DNA of 64,000 nt from Ovis canadensis (GCF_042477335.2 NC_091255.1:19384501-19448500), one strand, 5' to 3'; positions 1 through 11,130 are shown, counted from the stretch's first letter. Numbers and translations: made by a program. The notes: generated by a model not told the origin, from the sequence alone.

Positions 1-925
1 ATAGTTCAAAATTGGGAAAGGAGTACGATAAGGCTGTATAGTGTTGCTCTGCTTATTTAACTTACATGCAGAGTACATTATCCTTAATACCAGGTTGGAT
101 GAATCACAAGCTGGAATCAAGATTGCCGGGAGAAATATGAACAACCTCAGATATGCAGATGACACCACTCTAATGGCAGAAAGCAAAAAGGAACTATTAA
201 TAAAGAGCCTCTTAATGAGGGTAAAAGAGGAGAGTGAAGAAGCTGGCTTGAAACTCAACATTCAAAAAACTAAGATCATGGCATCCAATCCCATCACTTC
301 CTGGCAAATAGAAGGGGGGAAAGTGGAAACAGTGACAGATTGTATTTTCTTGGGCTCCAAAATCACTGCAGATGGTGACTGCAGCCATGAAATTAAAAGA
401 CGCTTGCTCCTTGGAAGGAAAGCCAAGACAAACCTAGACAGCATATTAAAAAGCAGAGACGTTACTTGGTCGACAAAGGTCCATCTAGTCAAAGCTATAA
501 TTTTTCCAGTAGTCCTGTACAGATGTGAGAGGTGGACCATAATGAAGGCTAAGAACTGAAGAATTGGTGCTTTGGAATTGTGGTGGTGGAGAAGACTCTT
601 GAGTCCCTTGGGCTGTAAGGAGATCAAACAAGTCAATCCTAAAGGAAATCAATATTCATTGGAAGGATGCTGAAGCTACAGCTCCAATACTTTGGCCATG
701 ATGTGAAGAACTGACTCATTGAAAAAGACCCTGATGCTGGGAAAGATTGAAGGCAAAAGGAGAAGGGAGTGGCAGAAGATGAAATGGGTAGGTAGCATCA
801 CTGACTCAATAGGTATGAATTTGAGCAAAGTCTGGGAGATAGTGGAGGACATAACAACCTGTCATGCTACAGTCCAGGGGGTTGCAAAGAGTCAGACACA
901 ACTTAGTGACTGAACAACAACAACA
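1..925 (+). mobile_element. BovB LINE, 3' part with reverse-transcriptase C-terminus (decayed)
   Basis: It encodes the end of the RTE-type reverse transcriptase, with the YADD catalytic motif at 152-163 (RYADDTTLMAES) and then the conserved BovB C-terminal region. In-frame stops at 2-4, 29-31 and 557-559, the last probably CGA to TGA, show it is dead. It ends in the usual short tail (ACTGAACAACAACAACAA). The 5' part lies to the left of the window. Confidence 0.92.
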
Positions 926-926
926 A

Positions 927-1085
927 CCTTGGTGTTCCAGTGGCTAAGACTCTACTCCTCCAATGCAAGGGACCCGGGTTTGATCCCTGGTCAGGGAACT
1001 AGATCCCACACACTGCAACTAAGAGTTTGCACTGCAACCAAGACCTGGCATAGCCAAATAAATAAATGCATAAACATTTTTTAAA
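927..1085 (+). mobile_element. tRNA-derived cetartiodactyl SINE (CHR type)
   Basis: It runs from GGTGTTCCAGTGGCTAAGAC through TTTGATCCCTGGTCAGGGAA to an AAATAAATAAATG tail, directly behind the BovB tail. The RNA polymerase III B-box-like GTTTGATCCC is preserved. Confidence 0.75.
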
Positions 1086-1256
1086 AGAGATCAGAAGGAA
1101 ATAATAAGTATTATTTTGCAATAATATTTATGAGAAGTGGTGAAGGTCATTTTTATTATATTATTGATAATTACTGCTTTATTATTATGAGTCATCAATT
1201 GGTTAATTGGCCCACCATGCTGTCAATTATCCCCATGGTCCTGAGCTTTTTAAAAG

Positions 1257-1412
1257 AAGATATTTATTTATTTGACTACACTGGATCTTAGTTGCAGCAT
1301 GCAGAATCTTTAGTTGTGGTGTGCAGGATCTAGTTCCCTGACCAGGGATGAAACCCAAGCCTCCTGCCCTGAAGGTATGGAGTCTTAGACACTGGACCAC
1401 CAGGGAGGTCCT
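1257..1412 (-). mobile_element. CHR-type SINE, minus strand
   Basis: The T-rich complement of the tail (TATTTATTTATTTGACTACA) is followed by CTGGATCTTAGTTG and ends GGACCACCAGGGAGGTCC, the reverse complement of the tRNA-like head. Confidence 0.78.
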
Positions 1413-1429
1413 CTGAGCCATTTCTCCTG

Positions 1430-1990
1430 CCTGTACATATTGGTTTTTACTGCTGCTATAGCAGTCTACCACACTGCTAGTGGCTTTGTTGTTGTTCAGT
1501 TGCTCAGTTATGTTTGGCTCTTTGTGACCCCAGGGACTACAGCACATCAGGCTTCCCTGTCCTTCACTATCTCCGGGAGTTTGCTCAAATTCATGTCCAC
1601 TGAGTCAATGATGCCACCCAACCATCTCATCCTCTGTTGCCCCCTTCTCCTGCCCTCAATCTTTTCCAGCATCAAGGTCTTTTCCAATAAGTGTTTAGTG
1701 GTTTAAACAACAGAAACTTATTCTTATTAGCTCTGAACATTAGAAGTTCAACACATGCCCCTCTGGACTAATGTCAAGATATCATCAGGGCTTCCTTCCT
1801 TTATGGAGACCTTAGGGAAGAATCTGTTTCCTAGCCTTTTCCCACTTTATAGGATCCCTCCATTCCTTGGCTCATGGTACCCTTCTTCCATTTTCAAAGC
1901 CAGTAATGGTGAGTTGAGGCCTCTTTACATCACATCTCTCTTGCCCTCCAAAGGCACATCTCCCTCTGACTGACCTCATGTGGAAAAGGT
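1430..1990 (+). repeat. Old mammalian interspersed repeat, split by a BovB fragment
   Basis: The two halves (about 1430-1486 and 1692-1990) read through as the common mammalian-wide repeat with TGCTATAGCAGTCTACCACA and TGGTTTAAACAACAGAAACT. I do not assign the family. The interruption is the BovB fragment listed next. Confidence 0.5.
1487..1691 (-). mobile_element. BovB 3' fragment, minus strand
   Basis: It starts TTGTTGTTCAGTTGCTCAGT and passes through the antisense of the BovB C-terminus (CATCTCATCCTCTGTTGCCC) to AGCATCAAGGTCTTTTCCAA. It is severely 5' truncated. Confidence 0.85.
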
Positions 1991-2171
1991 TTGCAGCTTT
2001 TAAGAACTCACGTGATTATCCTGAGCCCACCTAGATAGATAGTCCAGAATAATCTTCCCTGGAATATAATAATAATCTCAAGGTTGTTAACCTCAATCAT
2101 ATTGTTTACCAAGTGAGGTAACACATTCAAGATATTCACATGTTACAGGGATTAGGACATGGACATTTAAA

Positions 2172-2365
2172 AAACTACTTATTTTTATTTATTTATTTCG
2201 CTGCACTGGGTCTTAGCTGTGGCACACAGAATCTTTAGCTGTGGCGTGTGTATTCCGGTTCCCTGACCAGGGATTAAACCCTGCGCTGGGAGCGCAGAGT
2301 CACAGCGATGGACCACCAGGAAATTAGTGGTGGGTCCCATTCCTGGGACCACCAGGAAGTCCCAG
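2172..2365 (-). mobile_element. CHR-type SINE, minus strand, with an internal rearrangement
   Basis: It runs from TATTTATTTATTTCGCTGCA through CTGACCAGGGATTAAACCC to ACCACCAGGAAGTCCC. The head contains a direct repeat GACCACCAGGAA (2311-2322 and 2347-2358) around an inverted copy, described in the findings. Confidence 0.78.
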
Positions 2366-2397
2366 GACACAGACATTTGTTGTTGTTGTTGTTCTGT

Positions 2398-2965
2398 TGA
2401 TTTTTTTTCTCTTTTCTTTATTTTAATTGGAGGCTAATTACTGTACAATATTGTGGTGGTTTTCGCTGTACATTCTCACGAATCAGCCACGGTTGTACAT
2501 GTGTTCCCCATCCTGACCCTCCCTCCCTTCTCCCTCCCCATCCCATCCCTCAGGGTCATCCCAGTGCATCAGCCCTGAGCACCCTGTCTCATGCAGGACT
2601 AGTGATCTACTTCACATATGATAATATACATGTTTCAATGCTGTTCTCTCAAATCATCCCATCCTCGCCTTCTCCCACAGAGTCCAAAAGTCTGTTCTTT
2701 ACGTCTGTGTCTCTTTTGTGGTCTCACATATAGGGTCATCATTACCATCTTTTCTAAATTCCATATATATGCATTAATATACTGTATTGGTGTTTTTCTT
2801 TCTGACTTACTTTGCACTGTATAATAGGCTTCAATTTTATCCACCTCATTAGAACTGATTCAAATGTATTCTTTTTAATGGCTAATACTCCATTGTGTAT
2901 ATGTACCACAGCTTTCTTATCCAGTCATCTGCTGATGGACATCTAGGTTGCTACAATTATTCTGC
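2398..2965 (-). mobile_element. L1 LINE 3' end (ruminant L1 type), minus strand
   Basis: It matches the antisense of the end of ruminant L1 ORF2 and its 3' UTR: TTGGAGGCTAATTACTGTAC, CAGGGTCATCCCAGTGCATC, TATGTACCACAGCTTTCTTA and GATGGACATCTAGGTTGCT. It is strongly 5' truncated and non-coding. Confidence 0.85.
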
Positions 2966-2999
2966 AGTTACACACTGTAGTTACATATTCTTTTATGCT

Positions 3000-3120
3000 T
3001 TATTATCTCCATTTTATAGTTGGAGAAACAAAGTGGCTAAATAATTTGTGCAATGTAGCTGTTAAGTGGTAAAGCTGAAATTCAAACTAATTTTTCAGAC
3101 ACGAAAACCCATGCACTTCC
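3000..3120 (+). repeat. MIR-like fragment
   Basis: TTATCTCCATTTTATAGTTG, then GGAGAAACAAAGTGGCTAAA and GTAAAGCTGAAATTCAAAC, resembles the MIR SINE core and 3' part. Confidence 0.5.
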
Positions 3121-3465
3121 ACTATATCACTCGGCCTTCCAAATTTTCTGTGAAACTTAGCTTATCCATATAAAAATTGATACACCACCACCTTGATTCT
3201 TTCAGGGGCTTTAGGACTGACTCTAAAGATACACTTGGTGTTGCACATCTTAAAAAAAACATGTTTCTAGACAATACCTTCTCTATTTCTCCACTGAGGT
3301 GTAAAACCAGGAGAACTGCGAAACACACTAAGTACTTCCCTCAGAAAGAGACGACGGATACTTCTGCCAACTAAACAGGAAGACTGTGGACCTGACGACT
3401 GCCCATGGGGATTTACTGATCAGATTCATGGTTCAATCAAGTGCTCGCTCTCTCTTTTTTTTTCT

Positions 3466-3648
3466 CTTTTAATATTTATTTGTCCACTTCCAGTCTTAAT
3501 TTCAGAAGTAGAATCTTCAAACTTTGTTGTGCCATGCAGGATCTTTAGTTGCAGCATGGGGAATCTGTTTCCTTGAGCAGGGATCAAACCTAGGCCCCCT
3601 GCATTAGGGGTGCAGAGTGTTAGCCACGGGACCACCAGGGAAGTCCCC
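3466..3648 (-). mobile_element. CHR-type SINE, minus strand
   Basis: It contains GAGCAGGGATCAAACCTAGG and ends ACCACCAGGGAAGTCCCC. The usual interior is present with the T-rich tail on the left. Confidence 0.75.
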
Positions 3649-3649
3649 A

Positions 3650-4235
3650 AGTCCTCTCTTTCCATCAGTGACACTCAGATACACCTGCCTCCAAGAAGCC
3701 AGTGAAGGCAGCACTGAAATACTTTTTCAGAGAGCTCTGTCAAGTCTCACCCTCACTCTTAACCTTGCAGTCACTATTACCAGCCAGATTACAGACCAGG
3801 CTCACTGCAGATACTTCTCACCAAGGTGAGAGATCCGTAATGGCTGCTGAGGCTAAGGGAGCGTGTGGTCCTTCTCGGTGTGGACCCACGTGTATTGAGA
3901 GTCCGTCTCTGCCGGGTCTGAGCACTGTATGTTCTGTTTCCAACTCTGCCTTTCCCACATTTCCCCTGACCCACTGTGACGTGCCAGCTGTTTGACTGAT
4001 CAACAGCTCTCCTCCCTGCAGAGTGTTTGCATGTACTTTGGTCATCATATCTTGTTCTGCCCTCTGATATTTATTTACTCACTCTTGATTTCTGTTGATT
4101 AATTGGCCTTTGTCTTACTGCTGCTCAAACCCTTGGCATTTCTTGTTGCTGCCTTGTTCTCTCATGCCCTCGGCCTGCTGCCATATTCAGCATGAATACT
4201 GTTTCCTTCAGAATTCTCTGTGGGTAGACAGAGCA
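3650..4235. other. Unassigned intergenic stretch
   Basis: No gene or recognised repeat. Short open frames on both strands show no conserved motif. Confidence 0.6.
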
Positions 4236-4236
4236 T

Positions 4237-4375
4237 AGGGGCCTAAGTGGTACAGTGGTAAAGAATCCACCTGCCAAGCAGGAGATGCGGGTCCAATCCC
4301 TGGGTTTTGGAAGATCCCCTGGAGTAGGAAATGGCCACCGACTCCAGTATTCTTGCCTGGAGAATCTTGCCTGGC
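4237..4375 (+). mobile_element. Bov-tA SINE, partial
   Basis: It runs from GTACAGTGGTAAAGAATCCA through GGTCCAATCCCTGGG to CCAGTATTCTTGCCTGGAGA. The 3' third is missing. Confidence 0.8.
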
Positions 4376-4532
4376 TTAGAAAGGTCAAGTAACTTGTCCA
4401 AAGTCTCCTCACTAGTAGATGATAGGAAGATCCAGGATTTCAACTCCATTTTGTCAGTTTCCAAAATGTAGATTTTCACTACTCTTTATTGTGGTTGTTG
4501 GTTCATATCTTAGTTGGCAACATTTTAAGAAG

Positions 4533-6085
4533 TGCAGTTAGTCAGTTCACTTCAGTCGTTCAGTGGCGACCAACTCTTTGCGACTCCATGGAGTGCAGCG
4601 CGCCAGGCCTCCCTGTCCATCACCAACTCCCGGAGTTTACCCAAACTCATGTCCACTGAGTCAGTGATGCCATCCAACCGTCTCATCCTCCCTCATCCCC
4701 TTCTTCTCCCGCCTTCAACCTTTCCCAGCATCAGGGTCTTTTCAAATGAATTGGTTTTTTGCATCAGGTGGCCAAAATATTGAAGTTTCAGCTTCAGTAT
4801 CAGTCCTTCCAATGAATACCCAGGGCTGATTTCCTTTAGGATGGACTGGCTGAATCTCTTTGCAGTCCAAGGGACTCTCAAGAGTCTTCTCCAACACCAC
4901 AATTCAAAAGCATCAATTCTTCAGTGCTCAGCTTTCTTTATAGTCCAACTCTCACGTCCATACATGACTACTGGAAAAACCATAACTTTGACTAGATGGA
5001 CTTTTGTTGGCAAAGTAATGTCTCTGCTTTTTAATAAACTATCTAGATTGGTCATAGCTTTTCTTCTAAGGAGCAAGCATCTTTTAATTTCATGGCTGCA
5101 GTCACCATCTGCAGTGATTTTGGAGCCCCCAAAATAAAATCTGTCACTGTTTCCATTGTTTACCCATCTATTTGCCATGATGTGATGGGACTGGATGCCA
5201 TGATCTTAGTTTTCTGAATGCTGAGTTTTGAGCCAACTTTTTCACTCTCCTCTTTCACTTTATTAAAAGCGTCTTTCGTTCTTCTCTTTCTGCCATAAGG
5301 GTGGTGTCATCTGCATGTCTGCTGCTGCTGCTGCTGCTAAGTCGCTTCAGTCGTGTCCAACTCTGTGCGAACCCATAGACGGAAGCCCACCAGGCTCCCC
5401 TGTCCCTGGGATGCTCCAGGCAAGAACATTGGAGTGGGTTGCCATTTCCTTCTCCAATGCATGAAAGTGAAAAGTGAAAGGGAAGTCACACGGTCGTGCC
5501 CGACTCTTAGCAACCCCATGGACTGCAGCTTACCAGGCTCCTCTGTCCATGGGATTTTCCAGGCAAGAGTACTGGAGTGGGGTGCCATTGCCTTCTGCTC
5601 TGCATATTGAGGTTATTGATATTTCTCCAGATAATCTTGATTCGAGCTTGTGCTTCATCTGCTCCAGCATTTTTCATGATGTACTCTGCATATAAGTTAA
5701 ATAAGCAGGATAACAGTATACAGCCTTGACGTACTCTTTCTCAATTTGGAACCAGTCTGTTGATCCTTCTCCAGTTCTAACTGTTGCTTCCTGACCTGCA
5801 TACAGATTTCTCAGGAGGCAGGTCAGGTGGTCTGGTATTCCCATCTCTTGAAGAATTTTCCAGTTTCTTGTGATCCACACAGTCAAAGGCTTTGGCATAG
5901 TTAATAAAGCAAAAGTAGATGTTTTTCTGGAACTCTCTTGGTTTTTTGATGATCCGACTGATGTTGGCAGTTTGATCTCTGGTCTCTCTGCCTTCTCTAA
6001 AGCCAGCTTGAACATCTGGAAATTCATGGTTCATGTACAGTTGAAGCTTGGCTTGGAGAATTTTGAGCATCACTTTTAGGAAAGA
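4533..6085 (-). mobile_element. BovB LINE, minus strand, interrupted by a Bov-A2 SINE
   Basis: Reverse-strand frames encode BovB reverse-transcriptase segments: MNHEFPDVQAGFREGRETRD and FCFINYAKAFDCVDHKKLEN upstream, HEIKRCLLLRRKAMTNLDSL downstream. Frame breaks make it dead. The element is split at about 5318-5600 by a younger SINE; the BovB sequence resumes correctly on the other side. Confidence 0.92.
5318..5600 (-). mobile_element. Bov-A2 SINE, minus strand, nested in BovB
   Basis: It starts TGCTGCTGCTGCTGCTAAGT and has the two similar monomers typical of Bov-A2, joined by ATGAAAGTGAAAAGTGAAAG. It ends GGTGCCATTGCCTTC. Flanking TCTGCATGT and TCTGCATAT look like an imperfect target-site duplication. 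Confidence 0.9.
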
Positions 6086-6097
6086 GAATATCAAGTA

Positions 6098-6305
6098 GGA
6101 ACTTCCCCAGTGGCTCAGCAGTAAAGAATTGGCCTACAATGCAGGAGATAAAGAGTTTGATCCCTGGGTCAGGAAGATCCCCCGGAGAAGGGAATGGCTG
6201 GCTACCCACTCCCGTATGTTTGCCTGGAATTTCATGGACAGAGGAGCCTGGCAGGCTACAGTCCATGGGGTCACAAAGAGTTGGACACGACTGAGTATGT
6301 ATACA
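6098..6305 (+). mobile_element. Bov-tA SINE with target-site duplication
   Basis: It runs from GAACTTCCCCAGTGGCTCAG to CACAAAGAGTTGGACACGAC. It is flanked by AATATCAAGTAG on the left and AATATCAAATAG on the right, a near-identical duplication. Confidence 0.9.
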
Positions 6306-6319
6306 CACAATATCAAATA

Positions 6320-7445
6320 GCCAGGTAAGCAGCAAGAAATACCATAGGGAAACAAACAAACAAACAAACACATTTTGATTACCCTCTGCTGATAAGATAA
6401 AATGGAACAAAGGTGGCTGAGTAGGGTAGCATCCTAGAGAGACCCAGATAGAGTGCCCGGTCCCCTTGCTGTCCTAGAGGGGTGCCAAGGTATGGAATCA
6501 GTATGGATAAGAAAACAAGGGGAGCCGATGAATAAGTAGAAGCAAAGGGGAAAGAAAGGACTAGAGCCTGGAGGAATTCCCAGCATGGAAGCAAATACCA
6601 GTGGACTTTGTTACAAGGCTCCCATGTCAGCTTGCATGGATTTGCCAAGTACAATAACACAATCTGAAAGGGAACAGACTGGAACAGAGACAGTATATGG
6701 TGGCTCCAGCAGCAAAGAAATGATCTTGAGATCTGAAGCAACTGGCTTGCTTGGTTCTTTCTATCAAGGATCTCCCACCTCTTAGAAGGTGATGGTGACC
6801 GAAGGATTGGGGAATGGTTGATCTGAGACAGGTCAGGAGGTTGTTGGCCGTGTGTGTAACTTCTCACTTAAGACAGTGGGGAAATGCCCATATCATCGGA
6901 GCCAGCAGAACTGGGAAATAGCCAAGGAATAAAAATCCTGGAAGCTAGGAGAGTCTGGAGGGAAGATGTGAGTGAGGGATGTAGTCCAGAACACTGGAAA
7001 GACTGTAGCATTCTTGTGTAGAATAGCTAAGCCCTGTTCTTTTCTAGAACAGTTCTTTCCTAATCCATTGAGACTGTAAAGGTCCTATAAACAGCGTGTG
7101 AGTGCTCATCTCCATACTAATTTTCTACCAAACCCTCTTGCCCTTATGGTTTCCGTTTCTATCCCATTGAACTGTACCTAGACTCAGCTGCTCGGCAGGT
7201 TTCTTTGGCCAGGTACTTCATTGAGATACTTTTCTGGGTCCTCTATTCCAGCTTTGATCCTTGACCAGATTTGCTATGACTCCATGCTCGGCAGCCTGTC
7301 TCATCCTGTCAACCTGGTTAACTCATCCCAGAACACCCCCTTGAAGCCTTCTTAGAGCTGGGCCCGCAGTGATGTTCCTTCCATTCCACCTGGGAACCTG
7401 TAGAGTGTTGCCATACCACTGACCATGTCCTGCTAAATATCGAGA
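6320..7445. other. Unassigned intergenic stretch with a long chance frame
   Basis: An (AAAC)n tract at about 6353-6370 is followed by sequence I do not recognise. A 162-codon open frame on the minus strand (6379-6867) has no conserved motif, no splice context and no neighbour that supports it. Confidence 0.55.
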
Positions 7446-7449
7446 TGTT

Positions 7450-8165
7450 CAGGGACTCCCCTGGTGATCCAGTGGCTAAGACTCCACACTCCCAATAGAG
7501 GGGGCCCCATTTTGAGCCCAGTCAGGGAACTAGATCCCATATGCTCCAGCTAAACCTGGACAGCATATTAAAAAGCAGAGACATTACTTTGCCAACAAAG
7601 GTCCGTCTAGTTAAGGTTATGGTTTATCCAGTGGTCATGTATGGATGTGAGAGTTGGACTGTGAAGAAGGCTGAGCGCTGAAGAATTGATGCTTTTGAAC
7701 TGTAGTGTTGGAGAAGACTCTTGAGAGTCCCTTGGACTGCAAGGAGATCCAACCAGTCCATTCTGAAGGAGACCAGTCCTAGGCATTCTTTGGAGGGACT
7801 GATGCTAAAGCTGAAACTCCAATACTTTGGTCACCTCATGCGAAGTGTTGACTCATTGGAAAAGACTGTGATGCTGGGAGGGATTGGGGGCAGGAGGAGA
7901 AGGGGACGACAGAGGATGAGATAGCTGGATGGCATCACCGACTCGATGGACATGAGTTTGAGTGAACTCTGGGAGTTGGTGATTGACAGGGAAGCCTGGT
8001 GTGCTGCGACTCATGGGGTCACAAAGAGTCGGACATGACTGAGCGACTGAACTGAACTGAAGAGTTTATATGCCATGATTTTTTAAAAAATCCCACATGC
8101 CGCAACAAAGATCCCACATGCCTCCAGTAAGACCTGGTGCAGCCAAATAAATAAATACTAAAAAG
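7450..8165 (+). mobile_element. CHR-type SINE split by a BovB fragment
   Basis: The left half (about 7450-7552) runs GGGACTCCCCTGGTGATCCA to CCCATATGCTCCAGCTAA. The right half (about 8062-8165) runs AGAGTTTATATGCCATGA to GTGCAGCCAAATAAATAAAT. Together they form one SINE with its usual 3' repeats and tail. Confidence 0.8.
7553..8061 (+). mobile_element. BovB 3' fragment nested in a CHR-type SINE
   Basis: It contains the BovB C-terminal coding part (GCATATTAAAAAGCAGAGAC, then a frame with MRVPWTARRSNQSILKETSP) and ends GAGCGACTGAACTGAACTGA. In-frame stops are present. Confidence 0.9.
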
Positions 8166-8339
8166 AGAATCATGATATTTGGTTGGGGGAAATGTTTCCA
8201 TTATGGCAAAGTAATCCATAGATGTTTTAGGAAGATAGGAATAGCTACATTTTCCAAAATAACAAGTAATACAAGAAAACCCATTTACGCCACCACTGAC
8301 CTTGAATATCCTTTATAATTACATTTCCAGAACAAAACA

Positions 8340-8935
8340 AGGAAAATTTTTCTTTCTGTCATTCACTTTATTCGAAGATACCATGTATAGGAAAATACAT
8401 GAATCTTAAGTGTACAGCTGGATGGATTTTTGCAAAGTGAACACACTGGTTTAATCAGTACCCAGATTAAGAAACAAAATGTTATCAGCATCTAGTCCTC
8501 TCGTATCCCCACCTGATTACCACTCCCCATATGGTAACCACTTTTCTGACTTCTACCAACATTGATCAGTTTTTTCTGTTTTAGAATTTCGTATAAGTGG
8601 AATATACGCTGTGTGTTCTTTTGTATGTGGCTTTTTCGACTCAACATTGTATCTGGAAGATTCATCCATGTTGTTGTACATAGCAGTAGTCTGTTCTTTT
8701 TCATTATTATATAGTGTATTATATAAATATACTACTCTTTGTTCATCCCACTGCTGTTGGACATTTGGATTGTTTCCAGTTTTTAGCTATTATGAATAGT
8801 CCTGCTATGAGCATTTTTGTACATATCTTTTGATAAGCATATGTATGCATGTTGTTATGAATATTATCTAGGAGTAGAACCCAATATTGTACATGTGTTC
8901 ATTTTTAGTAGATATTGCTAAACATTTGTTGTAAG
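8340..8935 (-). mobile_element. Old L1 3' region, minus strand
   Basis: It resembles the antisense of an old L1 3' end: CATCCATGTTGTTGTACATA, CATCCCACTGCTGTTGGACA and TTGGATTGTTTCCAGTTTTT. It is diverged and non-coding. Confidence 0.7.
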
Positions 8936-9017
8936 CAAGGATTTTTTTTTAATCCCTCCTAAATCCTTGGGATCCAGAAGGAAAGGGGTGCAGAAGTAAG
9001 CAGATAGAAATTTGGCT

Positions 9018-9228
9018 GGCAGAGACTTCTGTGGTCCAGGGGCTAAGACTCCAAGCTCCCAATGCAGGGGGTCCAGGTTCAGTCCCTGGTGAGGGAACTA
9101 GATCCCACATACAGCATCTAAAGAACCCCCATGCCACAACAAGGCTCGAAGATCCCACATGTGACAACTAAGACCCGGTGCATCCAAATAAATAAAATAA
9201 ATATGTACATAAATATTAAAAAAGAAAA
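9018..9228 (+). mobile_element. CHR-type SINE
   Basis: It runs from GACTTCTGTGGTCCAGGGGC through GTTCAGTCCCTGGTGAGGGA to CCAAATAAATAAAATAAAT and an A-rich end. Confidence 0.82.
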
Positions 9229-9229
9229 A

Positions 9230-10340
9230 ATTGACTGCAGCCCCAGCAAGTGCAAGTTAAAAGCAACTCTTCCCTCTCCTTTGTCACTTTTTTTTTTTTT
9301 TTTGGTCAGGTAGTTTTCTTTCCAAAGGCACAGAGCTTGGAAAATAGATGCCATCCAGGTGCAGCTGGCAGGTGGAATTCTGCAATGCTAGGGCTTAGTA
9401 TGAAGAGTCTCGGCTAAGTCAATATAGGATACCAAGCCAGAGGAATTAGAACAACTGAAAACTGGGCAAGAGGTCAAAGTCCAAGCGGCCTGAAGGAGAA
9501 AGCAGAGTCCCGTGAAGAAGGGTCGACACAACAGAAGAGAGAGATGCCGACGTAGGTTGGTGTGTAGGGTCAAGAATCCAGGGTGAGAAGAGAAAGAGCA
9601 AGCAGGGGAAGAGTGAACGGCAATAGGTGTGTGTGTGCACCAGCCTGGGGTTGAAGGAGAATGCTCAATTGAATTTAAAGAAGTGAAAAAAGACAAAACA
9701 AGACAAAATAATCTCATCCTACTGAAAACCAAAGCTGAGTAAGCCTTGTCTGGAAATGTCTTGTGAGGATAATTGCAAACTTCTGGGAACTTGAATGGAG
9801 AATTGTGGGGGTGGAACAAGTATGGAGTTTACTGTCAGAGATGTAATGTTTGTGTAACACACGTCTCTCCAGGCCACTCCAGTTTGATGGTACAACTGGA
9901 TAATATGGAGAGAAGCAGCCTCCACGGGGAGATTGTTGGAGTCTCAAGTCCCCTCTGTATCTCTCAAGGATACATGGGGGGAGGGGACGTCTCACATGCA
10001 TTTCTGAGTGGCCATTCACTGACTCATATCACTAACCACAGCCGGCGTGCAGCAACTTCTCTGCTGAAGCAGAGAGAGATGCCTTCCTCCCACCTGGTTC
10101 CATAATTAAGCCGCAGAAAAGGGTGATTTGGGGGCCCTGTTTCTTTGGGTGCCTTTAATGGTCCAGCACTTTCATTTGACTTTGTTTTCCACTTGAACAA
10201 AAAACTGAGATGGCAATGTGAGTGACTTCACAATGTGCCCTACTCAAAAATCATCTCTCCTTGTTGACCTCCCCATCCCACTCCTGTAATTCCTAATATT
10301 GTATAATAATGCTAATATACGTGTGATAATATTAATATAT
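9230..10340. other. Unassigned intergenic stretch
   Basis: Includes a T18 run (9290-9304 area) and open frames of 143 (minus, 9388-9819) and 110 codons (plus, 9773-10105). None shows a recognisable domain. No repeat family is assigned. Confidence 0.55.
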
Positions 10341-10344
10341 AATA

Positions 10345-10510
10345 ATTCCTGATAATACTTACTAGCTGTGTAACCTGAAGCAAGTTACTCAGCCTCTCTA
10401 ATATTTAAATTTCTCGTGGGTAATATAGCAAGAAAAAGACCTATGTTTCAGAGTTACTGTGAGAATTACATGAGATAATATGTAAAGAGCCCAGGGAAGG
10501 GGATACTTCC
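10345..10510 (+). repeat. MIR SINE remnant
   Basis: TACTAGCTGTGTAACCTGAA, then GCAAGTTACTCAGCCTCTCT and GTTACTGTGAGAATTACATG, matches the MIR core. Confidence 0.65.
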
Positions 10511-10519
10511 ACAGTGTCT

Positions 10520-11130
10520 TTCTTGTCACCCTCGGTGTTCCCCTGCCTCACGAGAGGAGTGACCAGTCTGGTGGATTGGATTCCTAACCAGGCCATTTCC
10601 CAGCAGTTAAGGTCAGGGATGACGCGTTGGATCATGCATGTGGGTATGGTGCCCTCCAGGTTCTTCTTCCTTTGTGCTCATGGGACTGAGTGACACGCCA
10701 ACCCAGGCATGCTCTCAGGCTCAGAGAGAGAAGTCAGCTAGTCTGTAGTTAAACTGTGCAGCCTGGCTCAGCCAGTGTCCATTTTGACTAGGCGGGATCC
10801 TAGCTGTCCTGGTGGTCACATAGTTTTAATTTTGCCAATGAGAAAGGCCCTGTAAGCATCTAGTTCTAGGCACGTGGCCTCAGATTACCTTATCAGACTG
10901 TGCAAGCTTAGCTAAAATTCAGGGGTCGTTCTTCTTCTGCCACTGTCTCCTGTGCCTAGTTCTCTCTCCAGACCAAAAATGTAGGGGCGGGCATGGCTGC
11001 AGTCTAAGTAAGGATCTGGTGTTCTTAAGCCTCTTTAAGAATACCAGAACCCTACCTTGATTCTGGTGTTCTTAACCAATGAGACTCGAAACCAACCATA
11101 ACCTTAACAGTATTAATAATAGCAGTGTTT
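10520..11130. other. Unassigned intergenic stretch
   Basis: No gene or named repeat. A short internal duplication, TCTGGTGTTCTTAA, occurs twice at about 11017 and 11061. Confidence 0.5.

Noticed and set aside
927..1085. tRNA gene suggested by A/B-box-like words in SINEs
   Set aside because: The tRNA-like part is the SINE head; no cloverleaf with anticodon and acceptor stem can be drawn, and the copies end in SINE tails.
5318..5342. Expanded CTG repeat
   Set aside because: The few CTG units are the normal end of a Bov-A2 SINE.
6379..6867. 162-codon minus-strand frame as a gene
   Set aside because: No domain, no conserved composition, no splice context; consistent with a chance frame.
9388..9819. 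143-codon minus-strand frame as a gene
   Set aside because: Low-complexity Ser/Leu/Phe-rich translation with an overlapping frame of equal plausibility in the same DNA; no motif.
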